Below are positions 21,515-33,372 of a stretch of 64,000 nt of DNA, piece by piece. Positions within the stretch are counted from its first letter, which is position 1. Every line of letters starts with the position of its first letter. The position numbers and the translations under genes were made by a program. Under the pieces are notes generated by a model that was not told the DNA's origin, searched no databases, and worked only from the letters and a program-made list of their open reading frames with translations. The DNA lies in the NCBI GenBank assembly GCA_963682025.1, contig OY821518.1:235454152-235518151 (forward strand). Direction: 5' to 3'. This DNA comes from Cordilura impudica (lineage: Eukaryota; Arthropoda; Insecta; Diptera; Scathophagidae).

Positions 21515-24187
21515 TCAAGTGCACCAACTTTTGAAACCGATGTCTTCCGATCGGGATGAAATTTGCACCAAGGTTAGTCCTATTGGATAGTAGTTTAGAC
21601 ACAATTTCTCAACAAGATCGGTCCAGATCTCTCTGAGTTAGAGGGGATCAAAATTTGACATTTTGGCCAAACAGGTGTTTTTTCTCATCCATGTAACTTA
21701 TTACCTATTGTTCTTAGAAAATTTTCTCCCAAAGAGTTTAGATAGCTATTTCTTCAATATTTCGGAAAAAAAATACTTAAAAAAAAAAAAAAATTGTAGA
21801 CTTTTTTTTTTGCTAAATTAAAGCATTTTTGCCTTTTTTTTCAAAAAGGGCATTTTTTTTTTTTCATAAGAAAGCTTAGGATTTTTCCTTTAAGAGCTTT
21901 TTGGTCGCTTAGTGGGATATCTATCAAAATAAATGTTTTGTAACTCAAGACAACGGTTTTTCAATTTTTCACAAATGCACCATTTTGAATTTTTTCCTAT
22001 TTGTGTGTAAAACCTTACAAATAAAACTTATACTGAAAAACTAGACAAATTAACCTTTCCGAAGGTATGTAACATACCTTCATAACATAACAGAAGAGAA
22101 TGGTTATCTGTAACCTGAAAGAGTTATTTGCAACATTTCAATCTGACCACGAGAATGTTAAAATTGGCTTCACGAAATTTACCCAAATGAGGCCAAAAGA
22201 TTGCGTTTTGGCAGAAAGCAGCGGAACTCACACAGTATGCGTTTGCATTTACCATGAAAATGTTAAACTGATGTTGAAGGAAATCAACTTAAAGTATTTA
22301 ACAGATGATTCGGCAGAAGATTTACACGATTACCGCGATTGCCTTAAATTGACTATGTGTCCTAATACAACAACTTCTTGCCACTTAGGTGAATGTACCA
22401 ATTGCCCGAAAACCACATTCATCAAAGAAAATTTAATCAACTCTTTAAATCGAGAATATATAGAGGAGGTCAAATTTGATTCTTGGATTCAGACTGACAG
22501 ATGCACATTGAAAACAATCATTTTAAATGTGGATGATTTTGTGGAAGAAATGTGTACAGGATTGCTAAACTTGAGAAACCATGACTTTTTAGTCAAAGAG
22601 CAATGGTCATTCTTTAAGGATTTGAAGATACATTTGAAGTCTGGTGAATTCGTTATTTCATATGATTTCGCAGAAAGCTATAAATATGTTCTTCAGGATG
22701 CCATACAAGCATTCCACTTCAATAACGACCAAGCAACTATATTCACAGTAGTTCTTTACTACATGAAAGATGAAAAACTGGAACACAAAGGTATGGCAAT
22801 CATATCCGACGATTTAAAACATGATACCGTTGCAGTTTATGAGTACCAGAAGAGAATACTAAAATTTCTAAAATCTAAATTTACAGTAAAGAAGGTATAC
22901 TACGTTTCGGACGGAGCTCGTTAACATTTTAAAAACAAAAGTAGCTTGGTAAATCTTATGGCCCATGAAAAAGATTTTGGAATGCCAGCTGAGTGGCATT
23001 TTCATCCTACTGCTCATGGTAAAGGAGCATGTGATGGTATTGGAGCAAACCTTAAAAGAAATGCAGCGAAGTATAGCCTCCAGTGCTCGCATCATGATCG
23101 CATCTTAGATGCGACTGCTTTATTCCATTGGGCAAAGAGTTATTGTAGAGAAACTAAAATAGTTTTTAGTAGCAAAGAGGATCGTAAGGAAACATTGAAA
23201 ACACTGAAGAGCAGATTCGATGCTGCGGTAACAATCGATGGCACCGCTCAATACCATGCTTTTATACCGCTTGTTGATGGAAGACTCAAGTTGAAAAAGT
23301 TTTCTGCCTCTATTCAATGCGATTTCTTTCCAAAGACAACAAATAAACCAGCAGCGAAATCAACAGCTGAACCTAGTAACGCCAAGAAAGGATTGACAAA
23401 AAAACGCAGTAAATAAAGGCGACAAAAAAGCTGGATGAAAGACTGGGTATTTAAAAATTTACAAGACTTAAATACTTCATCAGATACAATAAATTAAGTA
23501 TAAAAATAGTTATGATATAAATGGATCTAATGCAATTAAGATTAAATTTTAATAAATTATTTATCTTTTTATTTTTAATATTATTATTATTATACATTAA
23601 TTTAATTATTATTAAAAATAAATAAAAAATAATAATTTTTCAACATTTCTATAGAAAAAAGCGATTTTTTTCCTGAGGTTAACATATTCTGGGTATTACA
23701 GTTTCGAGGGTATAAAATTTTAGTTAGGTATGTTATATACCTTCGGAAAGTTTAGTTTGTCTAGTTTCTCAGTATAAGTTTTATTTGTAAGGTTTTAGAC
23801 ACAAATAGGAAAAAATTCAAAATAGTGCATTTGTGAAAAATTGAAAAACCGTTGTCTTGAGTTACAAAACATTTATTTTGATAGATATCCCACTCCCATC
23901 CCACTAAGCGACCAAAAAGCTGTTAAAGGAAAAATCCTAAGCTTTCCGAAATATTGAAGAAATAGCTATCTAAACTCTTTGGGAGAAAATTTTCTAAGAA
24001 CAATAGGTAATAAGTTACATGGATGAGAAAAAACACCTGTTTGGCCAAAATGCCAAATTTTTATCCCCTCTAACTCAGAGAGATCTGGACTGAAAAATTG
24101 TGTCTAAACTACTATCCAATAGGACTAACCTTGGTGCAAATTTCATCCCGATCGGAAGACATCGGTTTCAAAAGTTGGTGCACTTGA
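21515..24187 (+). mobile_element. DNA transposon with ~0.5 kb terminal inverted repeats and unusual transposase
   Basis: The left repeat is 21515-22080 and the right repeat about 23724-24187 in inverted orientation. They match nearly base for base; the right one lacks about 100 bp of a poly-A/T tract present on the left (about 21768-21866). Ends begin TCAAGTGCACCAACTTTTG and are flanked on both sides by CATG (21511-21514, 24188-24191), a probable 4-bp target duplication. CATG is a palindrome, so the boundary is ambiguous by up to 4 bp. Each inner repeat end carries an imperfect palindrome around GGTATGTAACATACC. The centre codes for one transposase-like protein. Confidence 0.8.
22100..23416 (+). 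pseudogene. Transposase-like protein of the long-repeat transposon, one in-frame stop, N terminus missing
   Basis: A single frame runs from 22100 to 23416 (438 codons), broken only by TAA at 22922-22924. Landmarks are FTKFTQMRPKDCVLAESSGT (residues 24-43) and a cysteine set C87, C94, C99, C102 that may bind zinc. The likely catalytic segments are VISYDFAESY (D189), YYVSDGAR (D271) and, after the stop, AEWHF...HGKGACDGIG (E298 or D312). I remember this SDGA...HGK.-CDG.G pattern from uncharacterised invertebrate proteins linked to transposons, but cannot name a superfamily; Sola is one candidate to test. An in-frame stop at 22088 and the immediate inverted repeat imply that the N-terminal part was deleted. 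The C terminus is lysine-rich, perhaps nuclear-targeting. Confidence 0.7.
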
Positions 24188-24191
24188 CATG

Positions 24192-24638
24192 AAATCCCCC
24201 ATATATATTATATTACAAAACAATTTTGAATTTCATTTTTTATTAGAATATACATAGATATATGCATTTTTTCTACTCAAAATTCCTTATTTCTCAGGAT
24301 TTCCATTTATTTTGTATATTTCTGGGCAGCAGCGGACCACATAGATGTTATTAAATTTTTACAAAACTTTACATTTTGTGTTTTTTTTTTAGCATTTTGA
24401 AAAAAATAACATAGGGTCAGACAATTTCTATGTCATTTTTTTTAATTACGGGGTTTTTGATGCCCCCTATTGTCCATACGAAAAACTAAAATAGGCTAGA
24501 TTTGACTTTAAAATGGTTAGATTTTTTACAATGATGTTTGAAATTAATAAAATAATTTACAAAAATTTCAGGTATTTTCGTGCTTTTTTAATTGAAAGCA
24601 ATTATTAAATACGCATAAATATAGAAATATTTTATGTT
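24192..24638. other. AT-rich stretch, nothing recognised
   Basis: No supported feature. Confidence 0.35.
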
Positions 24639-24860
24639 TTATGGGGGGGGGGTTGGTGCCACGCCCTGTCATAGTACTCAATACATATATTAAAAATTCG
24701 CCTTGTATAGGAGGTGCCATGCTCACAAAACTATCCCAAAAAATTTACTAGTAAAATTTATAGTGTAAAAATTTCAGGAAGATCGGTCCAGTGGTAGCCT
24801 CCAAAAAGCTACTATAAACAAACACACATACTTTCACTTTTATATACATATGTATATAGA
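24639..24860 (-). mobile_element. Helitron-like fragment, same family as 1-634
   Basis: On the - strand it begins A|TCTATATACATATGTAT at 24860 and continues with a GTGTGTTTGTTT tract. It shares AAATTTCAGGAAGATCGGTC and the GGTGCCATGC core with 430-620. The 3' end is not identifiable. Confidence 0.55.
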
Positions 24861-25290
24861 TCTTCACATACTACCTACTTTGGAATCAATGCAAACGTAA
24901 TTATTTACTGTGACTTTACTTCTTTTTATTGGGATTCATTATATATTGCAAATTTTCGAAGTTGTGTAAAATTAGATCCGAATATACAGAAAATCTTCAC
25001 ATATTGCTACTTTGGAGGCAATTCAAAAGCGATTGAAATTTGACTTAATTAAAAATTGTTACGTTGTGGTTTTTTGACAATAAATTAAAAATTTGAGAGG
25101 GTCAAAAAAGTTTTGAGTACGTTTCTGTGAGGTACAACCTCCACTAGATAATTTGACAAGCTCCAAATCTTTGTAGCACAGTGTTATTATTATAAACTTT
25201 GAACATTATATTAAATAAATTTATTAATTTAGTGTGTTATCTGCTTAAGTTATTAAAATTTATTACATTGTCTTTCTTTTTTTTTTATAG
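24861..25290 (+). other. Probable ceramidase intron, 3' part
   Basis: No gene seen. It ends in a strong polypyrimidine tract and TTTTTTTTTATAG at 25290, the acceptor of the next exon. Confidence 0.5.
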
Positions 25291-25547
25291 ATAAGTAATT
25301 TTCTGTTTTTATTGCTACCGCCGGTATTAATGTTTCTATTCAAAGAATATGGACGTTTCGTTACTCAAGGCATTCATGTTTTATGGGCCCTACTTATAAT
25401 TGTTGGACTTAGTTCCATGTATTTTCATGCGACCTTAAGTTTAATTGGTCAGCTGTTGGACGAACTTGCTATTTTATGGGTGTTTATGACAGCATACTCT
25501 TTATTTTGTCCAGCGAAATATTTTCCGCAATTTTGTAAAAACAACAG
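25291..25547 (+). CDS. bwa: Alkaline ceramidase, internal exon (catalytic Ser/His/Asp)
   Basis: The exon is bounded by acceptor TTTTTTTATAG|AT and donor CAG|GTATGT. It encodes 85 codons plus two bases and starts in phase 0 (ISNFLFLLPP). The protein is a multi-pass membrane segment with LWALLIIVGLSS and ELAILWVFMTAY hydrophobic stretches. Between them lies SSMYFHATLSLIGQLLDE, whose Ser41, His45 and Asp56 (exon numbering) have the spacing of the zinc-site residues Ser77/His81/Asp92 of human ACER3. Alkaline ceramidases hydrolyse ceramide to sphingosine and fatty acid in Golgi/ER membranes; the Drosophila orthologue is brainwashing. Splicing to 27258 keeps the frame. The upstream exon with the start codon was not found in the window. 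Confidence 0.9.
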
Positions 25548-27257
25548 GTATGTAATAATTTTAGTTCTGAATTCAAACGATTTTTGTTTTTGTCTTTTTA
25601 TTTACAGTTTAATTAATTGTTGATTTAATATTATGACATTTTTTAATTTAATAAAACTATAAAACATCTTTTTTACCCGTACTGAATTTTGCTGAATAAT
25701 ATACCTATTCCAAATATTTTTTGTTTCTGAAAACCATAAATACTGGTCCATGTTATTTCATTAAAAAAACACAATTTTCAGACTTTGGGGTCACCGTCTT
25801 AGGTCCTAAGAATACATGTGCCATTTTTTTTTGTATGGTCTGAAATCTAAAACTATCCTCTGTCGACTCAAGTCAGATTTAAAAACATCGGTTGGAAAAT
25901 GTGGAAAATATAAGAAAGGGTTAAATGTGAAAGGGTTAAACTTAAAACACCAGAGAGACATTGACTACACTCCCAATTTTATATATTTTAGTAATTGACC
26001 TTATAATTGTGAAACTCTTGCAGTTTTGTTATTGTTGTTCTATAAATATACCGTTAGTCCAAAACAGTTCATCTCTTGCTGTCTATACTCTTCACTAGCT
26101 ACCCAGTTTGTCCAGAAAGTATTCTGGAAATATAGTATCAAATTGAGTGACCTTGTAATTGTGAAACGGACCTTATATAGTCTCGCTAATCCTTGACTCG
26201 CTGATTCGATGAATATATAATGCTGTTCGTTTACGTATCATCAATTATCACTCATATGTCTGCGTATTATTTTTGAGATTTTGATAAAATCGAAAACTAA
26301 ACGTAGTAGGGCAAAATGTTTGAAATTTTGTCCATATCTGGAACGGCCCATCCGGATTATGACTCATCATTTTTGAGAGTTGCCAAATCGAAAAGCCTAA
26401 AATCGCTTATATCTCGAAATCCAATTTGAAATATGACATCCGACTTGAGCTCAAACTTGCCATATCAAACTAAATAAATTTTTGTGAATAATTTTATATT
26501 CACTTTTCACCTATTATTCACAATATTAACATAAAAATATTAAACAAATGTATTTTTATAAAACATTGCGTGTATATTAAATTAACGTGTTTTTCATTTT
26601 TCGGCAAGGGCTTTAGGCGATAGTATTTTATCAAAAACACTAGGAATATTATTCAAAAGATAAAAATAACATTTTAAGACTGAAGTATTATATTTATTAA
26701 TATTTTTCTCTTCATAGTGGAGCCAATTTTTAATTGGAAAAAAGTTTCTTATAATTCCACAATTTGTCTAGTGGGAAAAGCTTTATGTATTTTTAGATGT
26801 TCCAAAGTTTAACTCTTAGATTTTTTAACTTTTATAGAAAAATTACTCCAAAATTGGAGGTTTTTGTTATTTAAATTAAAAAATTTACATTTACATTTGG
26901 TCTCACAGCAGTTATATAGAAGTGATTCTGAATTGATTGGTATAATTAAAAGACCTGGTGTTTTTTTTTTTTTTTGGTAGTTGCAAACATGAGCTTAAAG
27001 TCATTTATACCCTTACCACAAGGTAGTGTAAGAAAAAAAACAAACTGACCAAAAAGTACACCAAGATAATAATAACAAATAAATTCATTAACGGTTTATC
27101 TGTCTGTGACAAATATATTAAACATTTATGAAATATCTCATTTTAATCATAATACTCGTATCTGTAATATAATTATTTATATACTTATAAGTATTTAATC
27201 ATTATTGAATATTTATGTATGTTGTTGTAATATAAAATTATTTCTCTTTAATTATAG
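25548..27257 (+). other. Ceramidase intron (1710 bp)
   Basis: Runs from GTATGT to TTTAATTATAG. It contains a fragment of family A at 26930-27015 and otherwise no recognised feature; a short sequence around GACCTTATAATTGTGAAAC (25998) recurs at 26151. The joined exons read through in frame, which supports this as a single intron. Confidence 0.8.
26930..27015 (-). repeat. Family A 5'-end fragment
   Basis: Contains TTGGTATAATTAAAAGACC, a TTTTTGGTAGTTGCAAAC block and AAAGTCATTTATACCC, matching the reverse-complemented 5' end of family A. The body is missing. Confidence 0.6.
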
Positions 27258-27395
27258 ACGCATGTTTAGTATTCTTATGTTCGCGTTCGCAGTAACCGCA
27301 ACAGGACTTTCAATATGGAAGCCCATTGTTAATGCTTTTGTATTAATGGCAATGGGTGTTCCCACTATGGTAATGCTTTATAGAGAATTAAAGAG
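27258..27395 (+). CDS. bwa: Alkaline ceramidase, next exon
   Basis: The exon of 138 bp lies between TTATAG and GAG|GTAAGT. Its first base completes the arginine codon left open by the previous exon, and it encodes RMFSILMFAFAVTATGLS, then WKPIVNAFVLMAMGVPTMVM, ending ELK plus two bases of the next codon. This is the third to fourth membrane segment of alkaline ceramidases, closely similar to what I know of the fly brainwashing protein. The following exons, with the two C-terminal zinc histidines (the YLHGFWH-type region), were not found and may lie beyond the window or behind transposon-filled introns. Only about 131 of roughly 280 residues are visible in total. Confidence 0.88.
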
Positions 27396-28526
27396 GTAAG
27401 TCATATTTATTATAATGCGTCAAAAAATATCAAATTAGAAAGATAATCAAATATATTATTTATAGTGTGTCTTATAGCTATAACGCCAACTTTGTTTTTA
27501 ATGTATCTCTATCAGTGGTATAGAGTTGTTGCTGTATTAGTTTATTTTTTTAAATTAAATATACCATTTGTTCTTAGTTCAAAACTATAACTTCACTTTG
27601 CCAAAAATAGCCCTAAAGTATCTGTTAGTGATAGAACTTCAGTGAAATTGATGTGATATAAAAAAATTTTAATATAACACGTAAAAATTTTGCCAAATTT
27701 TGGCATACAGAAAGCAAAATATGTTAGTTTCTGTGAAATTAAACGAAATTTGGGTCGAATTCTCAGCATTGTACAAAACAAGTGAAAGTGTAATATTACA
27801 GCCAATTTTGGGTACGGTTACCATTTTAATACAGTTGCCGATTCTTTACCTTTAAATTCTAATAAGTACAATTTAAATCTAAAATTAATTGCTTTTCTTT
27901 TTTGCCCAGTATTTACTATAATTTTTTATTTATTGCTATTTTATAAAACCAATGGTGGTTTTTAATAGAAAAACTTAACTTACATCTGAAAATGGCATTA
28001 TTTTTCTATTCTTAGAGTAGTAAAACTATAAAGATCCCCTTTTAAGAGACCAAAGAGAAATACGCTGACGGCATTGGAATACCCAAAGTCAAAGTAAGGG
28101 ATCATACTTGAGAACTTACAAATTGTACAATAATTAAAAAAAGTTTCAAATTAGTATTGACTAAAAATCTTGTCAATTTCAGTTTTGCCTTATTTATATC
28201 GGCAAAATGTTTAATATTAGCTTGTATTTAGTATGTTAACCAGGGCTGTGGAGATTTGTGAAGTCGGAGTAGCGGTGTTTGTATATCGGAGTCATTGTAG
28301 CGTGTTTTCGTAGCGACTTTCAAAAACAAACTTCAAAGTAAAATGTTTCTACTTATATCCTTAAGTAATGTGCTTTGTAATGTGATTATAAGATGAATTT
28401 CAAAAACAGAATTTCCGTCGATATTTACAAAGAAATTATTATTAATGCTTGAATAAGAGGTCTAAATCTAATCAATTTAGTTTTTATCAGGGTTGAGTAA
28501 TAATCGATTTAACCGTACATAATCCA
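27396..28526 (+). other. Probable next ceramidase intron, no other feature
   Basis: Begins GTAAGTC. A GGCTGTGGAG...GTCGGAGT-type short repeat is seen at 28240-28300. No supported gene. Confidence 0.45.
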
Positions 28527-28700
28527 TTAATAAAGCACGTCCCCTTCTATGCTAATTTTTAGTACTACGTCATTCTTGTAGGGATAAAATACACAGACGT
28601 CATCTGCAAACATAAAAAGTTTTCCACTTAAACCAAGGTCTTTTAAGTCATTCAAATATATTGCAAATAATAACGGTCCTAATTGGTCCAAATTTATATT
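28527..28700 (-). pseudogene. Non-LTR reverse transcriptase fragment
   Basis: The - strand frame encodes LGPLLFAIYLNDL and, downstream, LFMFADDVCVFY, the adjacent QGS-LGP-LLF and FADD blocks of a LINE reverse transcriptase (the ADD aspartates are catalytic). Only about 55 residues remain, with no ends visible. Confidence 0.65.
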
Positions 28701-29151
28701 AAATAGTAAACATTGTCCTAAATAATACCAAGGCATAATTAAAAAAATTATAATACACACAGAAAACGGATTTGTTGTGACAACTGAATTTGTTGCCAAC
28801 CGAATTTTGATAGTCCCATTTACTATCACCTTTTTCTGTGATAATTACCGAATTATATTTTCCAAATTACCGTATAAAGATAAAGGCAACTGATTTTTTT
28901 TTAATAAATTCAGTTATACGAATTATCAAATTTGAGTCATACAATGGAATTTAGATTTTATTTATTTTCAGTTATCGGTACAAACCATTTGAAATGCATA
29001 ATTGAGTAAATGAAGAAAATGACAAATTTTGTTAAAATTTATTATTAAATTTTTTTCAATAAAAACTAAAAAGAAGAAAAGCAACAAAGCTTACATGATA
29101 AAAACACAAATCCCAAAATACAATATATATGCATTATAACATATAATGAAA

Positions 29152-29954
29152 CAAATAAGAAAATTATAATCGGTCTAGACCGACTATACAATACCCTATA
29201 CCATGCGTTTAGAGACCCTATCTCATAGACCCAACTAACTGGACATAGAAAATAAGCATAAACCAAATTTGAGTGGGATTTTTGTTAATTTTTTTGCTGC
29301 AGATATGAAAAAGTTCATATCGGATGTTATATCTATATGGGGACTAGGCCCAAAAATGGACCGAACCTGACCATGTTTGGTAAAGTCTCTTGTATTTTGC
29401 AAAAATATATACAAACAAAATTTGAAAAGAATCCGTGCAATATTTTTGTTTTTTGATAGATTTAAGTGAAGATCGGGAAGCAGCTCTATATGGGGCCTAT
29501 GACTAAGAGTTGTCCCATAGGGATCATTTTTGGACTACTGATTAATGGATGTAATAAACACATACGAACCCAATTTGACTAAGATTTATATGATAATTTG
29601 GATCTTATGGCAATTTATGTTGATTTCATAGGGGTCATTTGTATGGGGGCTAGGTCTGAACATGGACCGATTCTCACCAATAGCGTTCATCCCATGGCCA
29701 ATAAAAGCTTATATACCAAATTTCATCAAAATGTATTCATATTTGCGACCTGCAGTTTGATTACAAGCTTTACATGGACACACAGACGGACGGACGGACG
29801 GACGGACGGACGGACATCGTTAAATCGAATCAGAAAGTGATTCTGATTCGATCGGTATAATAAAAGATGGGTCTAGGTCAAATATTTTTGGTAGTTACAA
29901 ACAGCAGCACAAAGTCATTATACCCAAACCACATAGTGGTATAGGGTATAAAAA
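29152..29954 (-). mobile_element. Family A element, full copy 2
   Basis: Mirror image of 8783-9584: starts CAAATAAGAAAATTATAATC with the GGTCTAGACC palindrome, has a run of five GGAC units (about 29787-29812), and ends GGTATAGGGTATAAAAA. High similarity to the other copies along its whole length. Confidence 0.8.
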
Positions 29955-30111
29955 TTTATAGTTAAATATAACCTTATTAAACGTATCTTGTTAATGTTTA
30001 AAATCTGCATATAGTATCCGCAACTTATCCTAAGAATATAGATTGTATATATTACAAAATAGTAAAAAAATGTAAATGTTTTCTTTGCCCGCGTTTTTAA
30101 TATTCGACTAT

Positions 30112-30181
30112 GTGCTCAGGGTATAACGACTTTGTGCTGATGATTGTAACTACCAAAAATATTTGATCTAGACCCATATTT

Positions 30182-30219
<38 letters not shown>

Positions 30220-33200
30220 TAAATCCACCCTGCATAGGTCCGCATATGCTAGAGGTTACTCATCCCTGGTACGAACCACGGGATAAGCTCTGTTGCAGCA
30301 TAAGCTGTATGAACTATGTTTTTGGAATTATTTATTAATTTTATTTATCAGTATTTTTAATACTTTTAATGTTCACAATGTTTACATATTTAATAAATAG
30401 TATAATTTCAATTTTAGCTCTATAAAAACACATTATTTCTTATAAATTTTACACATTCTCTTCTAAAGACACATTCATTTCTCTCATTTTTTATATTATT
30501 TGGAATTAAGTTATATAATTTAAGTCCTTTGTAGAAAAGTGATCGCTGCATTGCCGTTGTGGCGACTCGCTGTATTCTAAAATTTTCGGCATTTCTTAGT
30601 CTATACGGCTGTACATCTCCTACATAATTTAGTTGCTCGCTTAAATATTCTGGTGCATTTCCATTTCTTATTTTTTGTATAAACATTAAAGTATTTAATT
30701 CCAATCTTTGCTTTATATTCATCCACTTGAGTGCATCTAACATTATAGCTATTGGCGTATACCTGTTGCATCTTAGAATTGTCCGCATTGCCTTATTTTG
30801 CAATTTTTGTAGTCTGTCCAGTTGTGCTGCTCTACAACATGTATATATAATTGCCAATTGTGGTTTTATCATGGTATTATATATATTTATTGCTGTCATT
30901 GGTCATATTTTATTCCTAATTCTTTTGAAACAACCAATTTTTTTTTCCGATTTTCTTACAAATATACTCTATGTGATCGTTGAATTTTAGTTCTTTATCA
31001 ATAATGAAACCAAGGTATTTTGTCTCACTTTTTCTATTATTTCACCATTTATTATAAAGTTTGCATTGCTAGTCATATTTATTTCTATTATTTTTGTTTT
31101 TTGTTCATTTAGTTTCAGTTTATTAATTTTTAACCATATATTAATATTCTTTATATCCTGCGTCATATTGTTTTGGCATTGGTTCTCGTTATCTCCTTCC
31201 GTGTATATGAGAGTATCATCCGCATATAAAATAATTTCACATTTTTTTAATATGTTAGGCATATCATTTATATATATACTAAATAATAGTGCACCCAATA
31301 TTGATCCCTGCGGAACACCGAACTCATTTTCAATTGAAATGGATTTTATACCATTTACCTTTGTAATTTGTTTCCTATTCGTTAAATATGATTTAAACCA
31401 CTTTAGCTCGGTATTCTGTACTCCGTACATATAAAGTTTCTTTAACATTATTTCCTTGACTATGGTCTCAAATGCTCTTTTAAAGTCCAAAAAAATTGCC
31501 ATTATTTTATCATGTTTTTCTATTTTCTTCCATCGATTTATCACATAATTAACTGCGGTTTCACACGAAAATTTTCTTCTGAACCCAGATTGATATTTTG
31601 ATAACAACGAGTTCAATATAATTTTCTAATTGTATTTTTACCACTTTTTCTAAAATCTTTTCACACGTTTTTAATGTATTTATCGGGCGATATTCTTCAC
31701 ATTTCTTTGTGTTTGTTATCTTCTCAATTGGTGTTATCATTGTTTCCTTCCAATTTTCCGGAAACTCTCCATATTTTAAAGAATTATTTATTATACTTAA
31801 CAAAATATTTCCCGTTATGTTCCAATTATCAATTATAATTTTTCTCGATATTTTGGTTTAGTCTGGTTTATTATTTAGTTGCATTATTATGGCCCTAAGT
31901 TCTAAATTCGTTATTGCGCGAAATTTGAATTTGTGTGTTACTGGTTTTATGTTGTTATCGTATTGCACTTTCTCAATCGATTCTCTTATTGATCTAATGC
32001 TACTGACAAAATAATTGTTAAAATGCCTAGCTATTTGATTGTTATCATTATATTCTATATGGTTAAATATCACATTTTTTATCACAGGTTGTTTCTTTTT
32101 AAATACTAGGTTTTTTATTTCTTTCCATATTTGTTTTTGATCTTTTGCGTTATTTATTTTATTATTTATGTATTTGTTTTTCTCATTTTCAATTTTTACT
32201 TTATATACATTTCTTATCGATCTATAATTTGACCACGCTTCGTCAGTGTTCTCATACCTTGCGATCTGCTGTTTTATAATTTTTTCTCTTTTTAATACAC
32301 GAAGTTCATTATTAAATCACTTATTTGCACCATTTGTATGTTGTATTGTCCTCTTATTAGTAAATTTTTTTATCACTTCAAGAGATTTATCCAGCACTAC
32401 TGCGTTTTCATTTACACCATTATCTATGTTATACTTTAATATTGCATATAATTGTCTGTTGAATAAATTCTTATTATATTTAAATATATCTTGAGTCTTA
32501 ATATTTGTTTCCTTTTGACTAATGTATTTATTTTCAATATTTATGTACAAAGATTCGTGATCTGCTATATTATTATTGCAAATATTTTCTACCGTCACAT
32601 TATGGCTATTTGTTATAACAATCAATTATAGTATTGGAATGTTTTGTTACTCGTGTATAATTGTTTACGATTTGTTTCAATCCATTATCGTTTAAACTGC
32701 TTTCAATTCTATTCTTATAAAAAACATTGTGCGAGTCCATTTAGCGATGTCCATCCGTGTATCCATAAACCTTGTTATCAATTTAGAGGTCGCAAATATG
32801 AATATATTTTGATGAAATTTGGTATATAAGCTTTTATCGGCCATAGCATGAACGCTATTGAAATTGGTGAAAATCGGTGCATGTTCAGACCTAGTCCACA
32901 TACAAATGACCCCTATGAAATCGACTTAAATTGTCATAAGATCCAAATTATCATATAGCTCTCGGTAAAATTGGATTTGTGTATGTTTATTACTCCCATT
33001 AATCAGTAGTCCAAAAATAAACCCTATAGGACAATTCTTAGTCATAGCCCCCATATAAAGCTGCTTCCCGATCATCACTAAAATCTATCAAAAAACAAAA
33101 ATGTTGCAAATATTTTTCTCAAATTTGGTATTTATATATTTTTGCAAAAAATAAGTGACCTTACCAAATATGGTCAGGATCGATCCATTTTTGGACCTAG

Positions 33201-33372
33201 TCCCCATATAAATATAGCATCCGATATGAAGTTTTTCATATTCAAAGGCAACAAAATCAATAACAATGCCACTCAAGTTTAGTTTAGCCTAATTAGTTCG
33301 GCCTAAGAGATAGGGTCTCTAAACGCATGGTATCGTATAGTTGGAATAGTCCTACTATAATTTTCTTACATT
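30112..33372 (+). mobile_element. Family A element copy 3, split by a non-LTR insertion
   Basis: The 5' piece (30112-30190: TCAGGGTATAACGACTTTGT through GACCCATATTTTAT) and the 3' piece (about 32722-33372: ATTTAGCGATGTCCATCCGT through CCTACTATAATTTTCTTAC) are consecutive in the family A reference. About 2.5 kb of non-LTR retrotransposon separates them. The GTCY tract of this copy is reduced. Confidence 0.7.
30190..32722 (-). pseudogene. Non-LTR retrotransposon, 5'-truncated (Jockey/CR1-like group)
   Basis: On the - strand the order is a remnant of the endonuclease end (about 32560, ADHESLYINIE), a linker, then reverse transcriptase. RT pieces are FPENWKETMITPIEK with YRPIN (about 31750-31690), SLLSKYQSGFRRKFSCETAV (about 31610), IFLDFKRAFE, GVPQGSILGALLFSIYIND (about 31310) and ILYADDTLIY (about 31230). 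The C-terminal thumb and tail lie at 30899-30420 (LQKLQNKAMRTILRC, QPYRLRNAENFR). At least four frame breaks separate the pieces, so it is dead. An (ATA)n tract at 30186-30215 marks the 3' junction. The 5' truncation within the endonuclease domain is typical of target-primed reverse transcription. Confidence 0.75.

Noticed and set aside
25816..25998. 60-codon frame in the ceramidase intron as an extra exon
   Set aside because: It has no membrane-like or ceramidase-like sequence, and the flanking exons already join in frame without it.
29598..29840. Open frames with TDGRTDGRTD-like repeats and MGARSEHGPIL starts in several places
   Set aside because: They come from the GTCY microsatellite and conserved blocks of family A; the same peptide appears in every copy because the DNA repeats, with no coding constraint visible.
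30186..30215. (ATA)n run taken first as an I-element style TAA tail
   Set aside because: On the - strand it reads as TTA/TAT units rather than TAA after a 3' untranslated region; it may equally be part of the family A sequence, so no clade was inferred from it.
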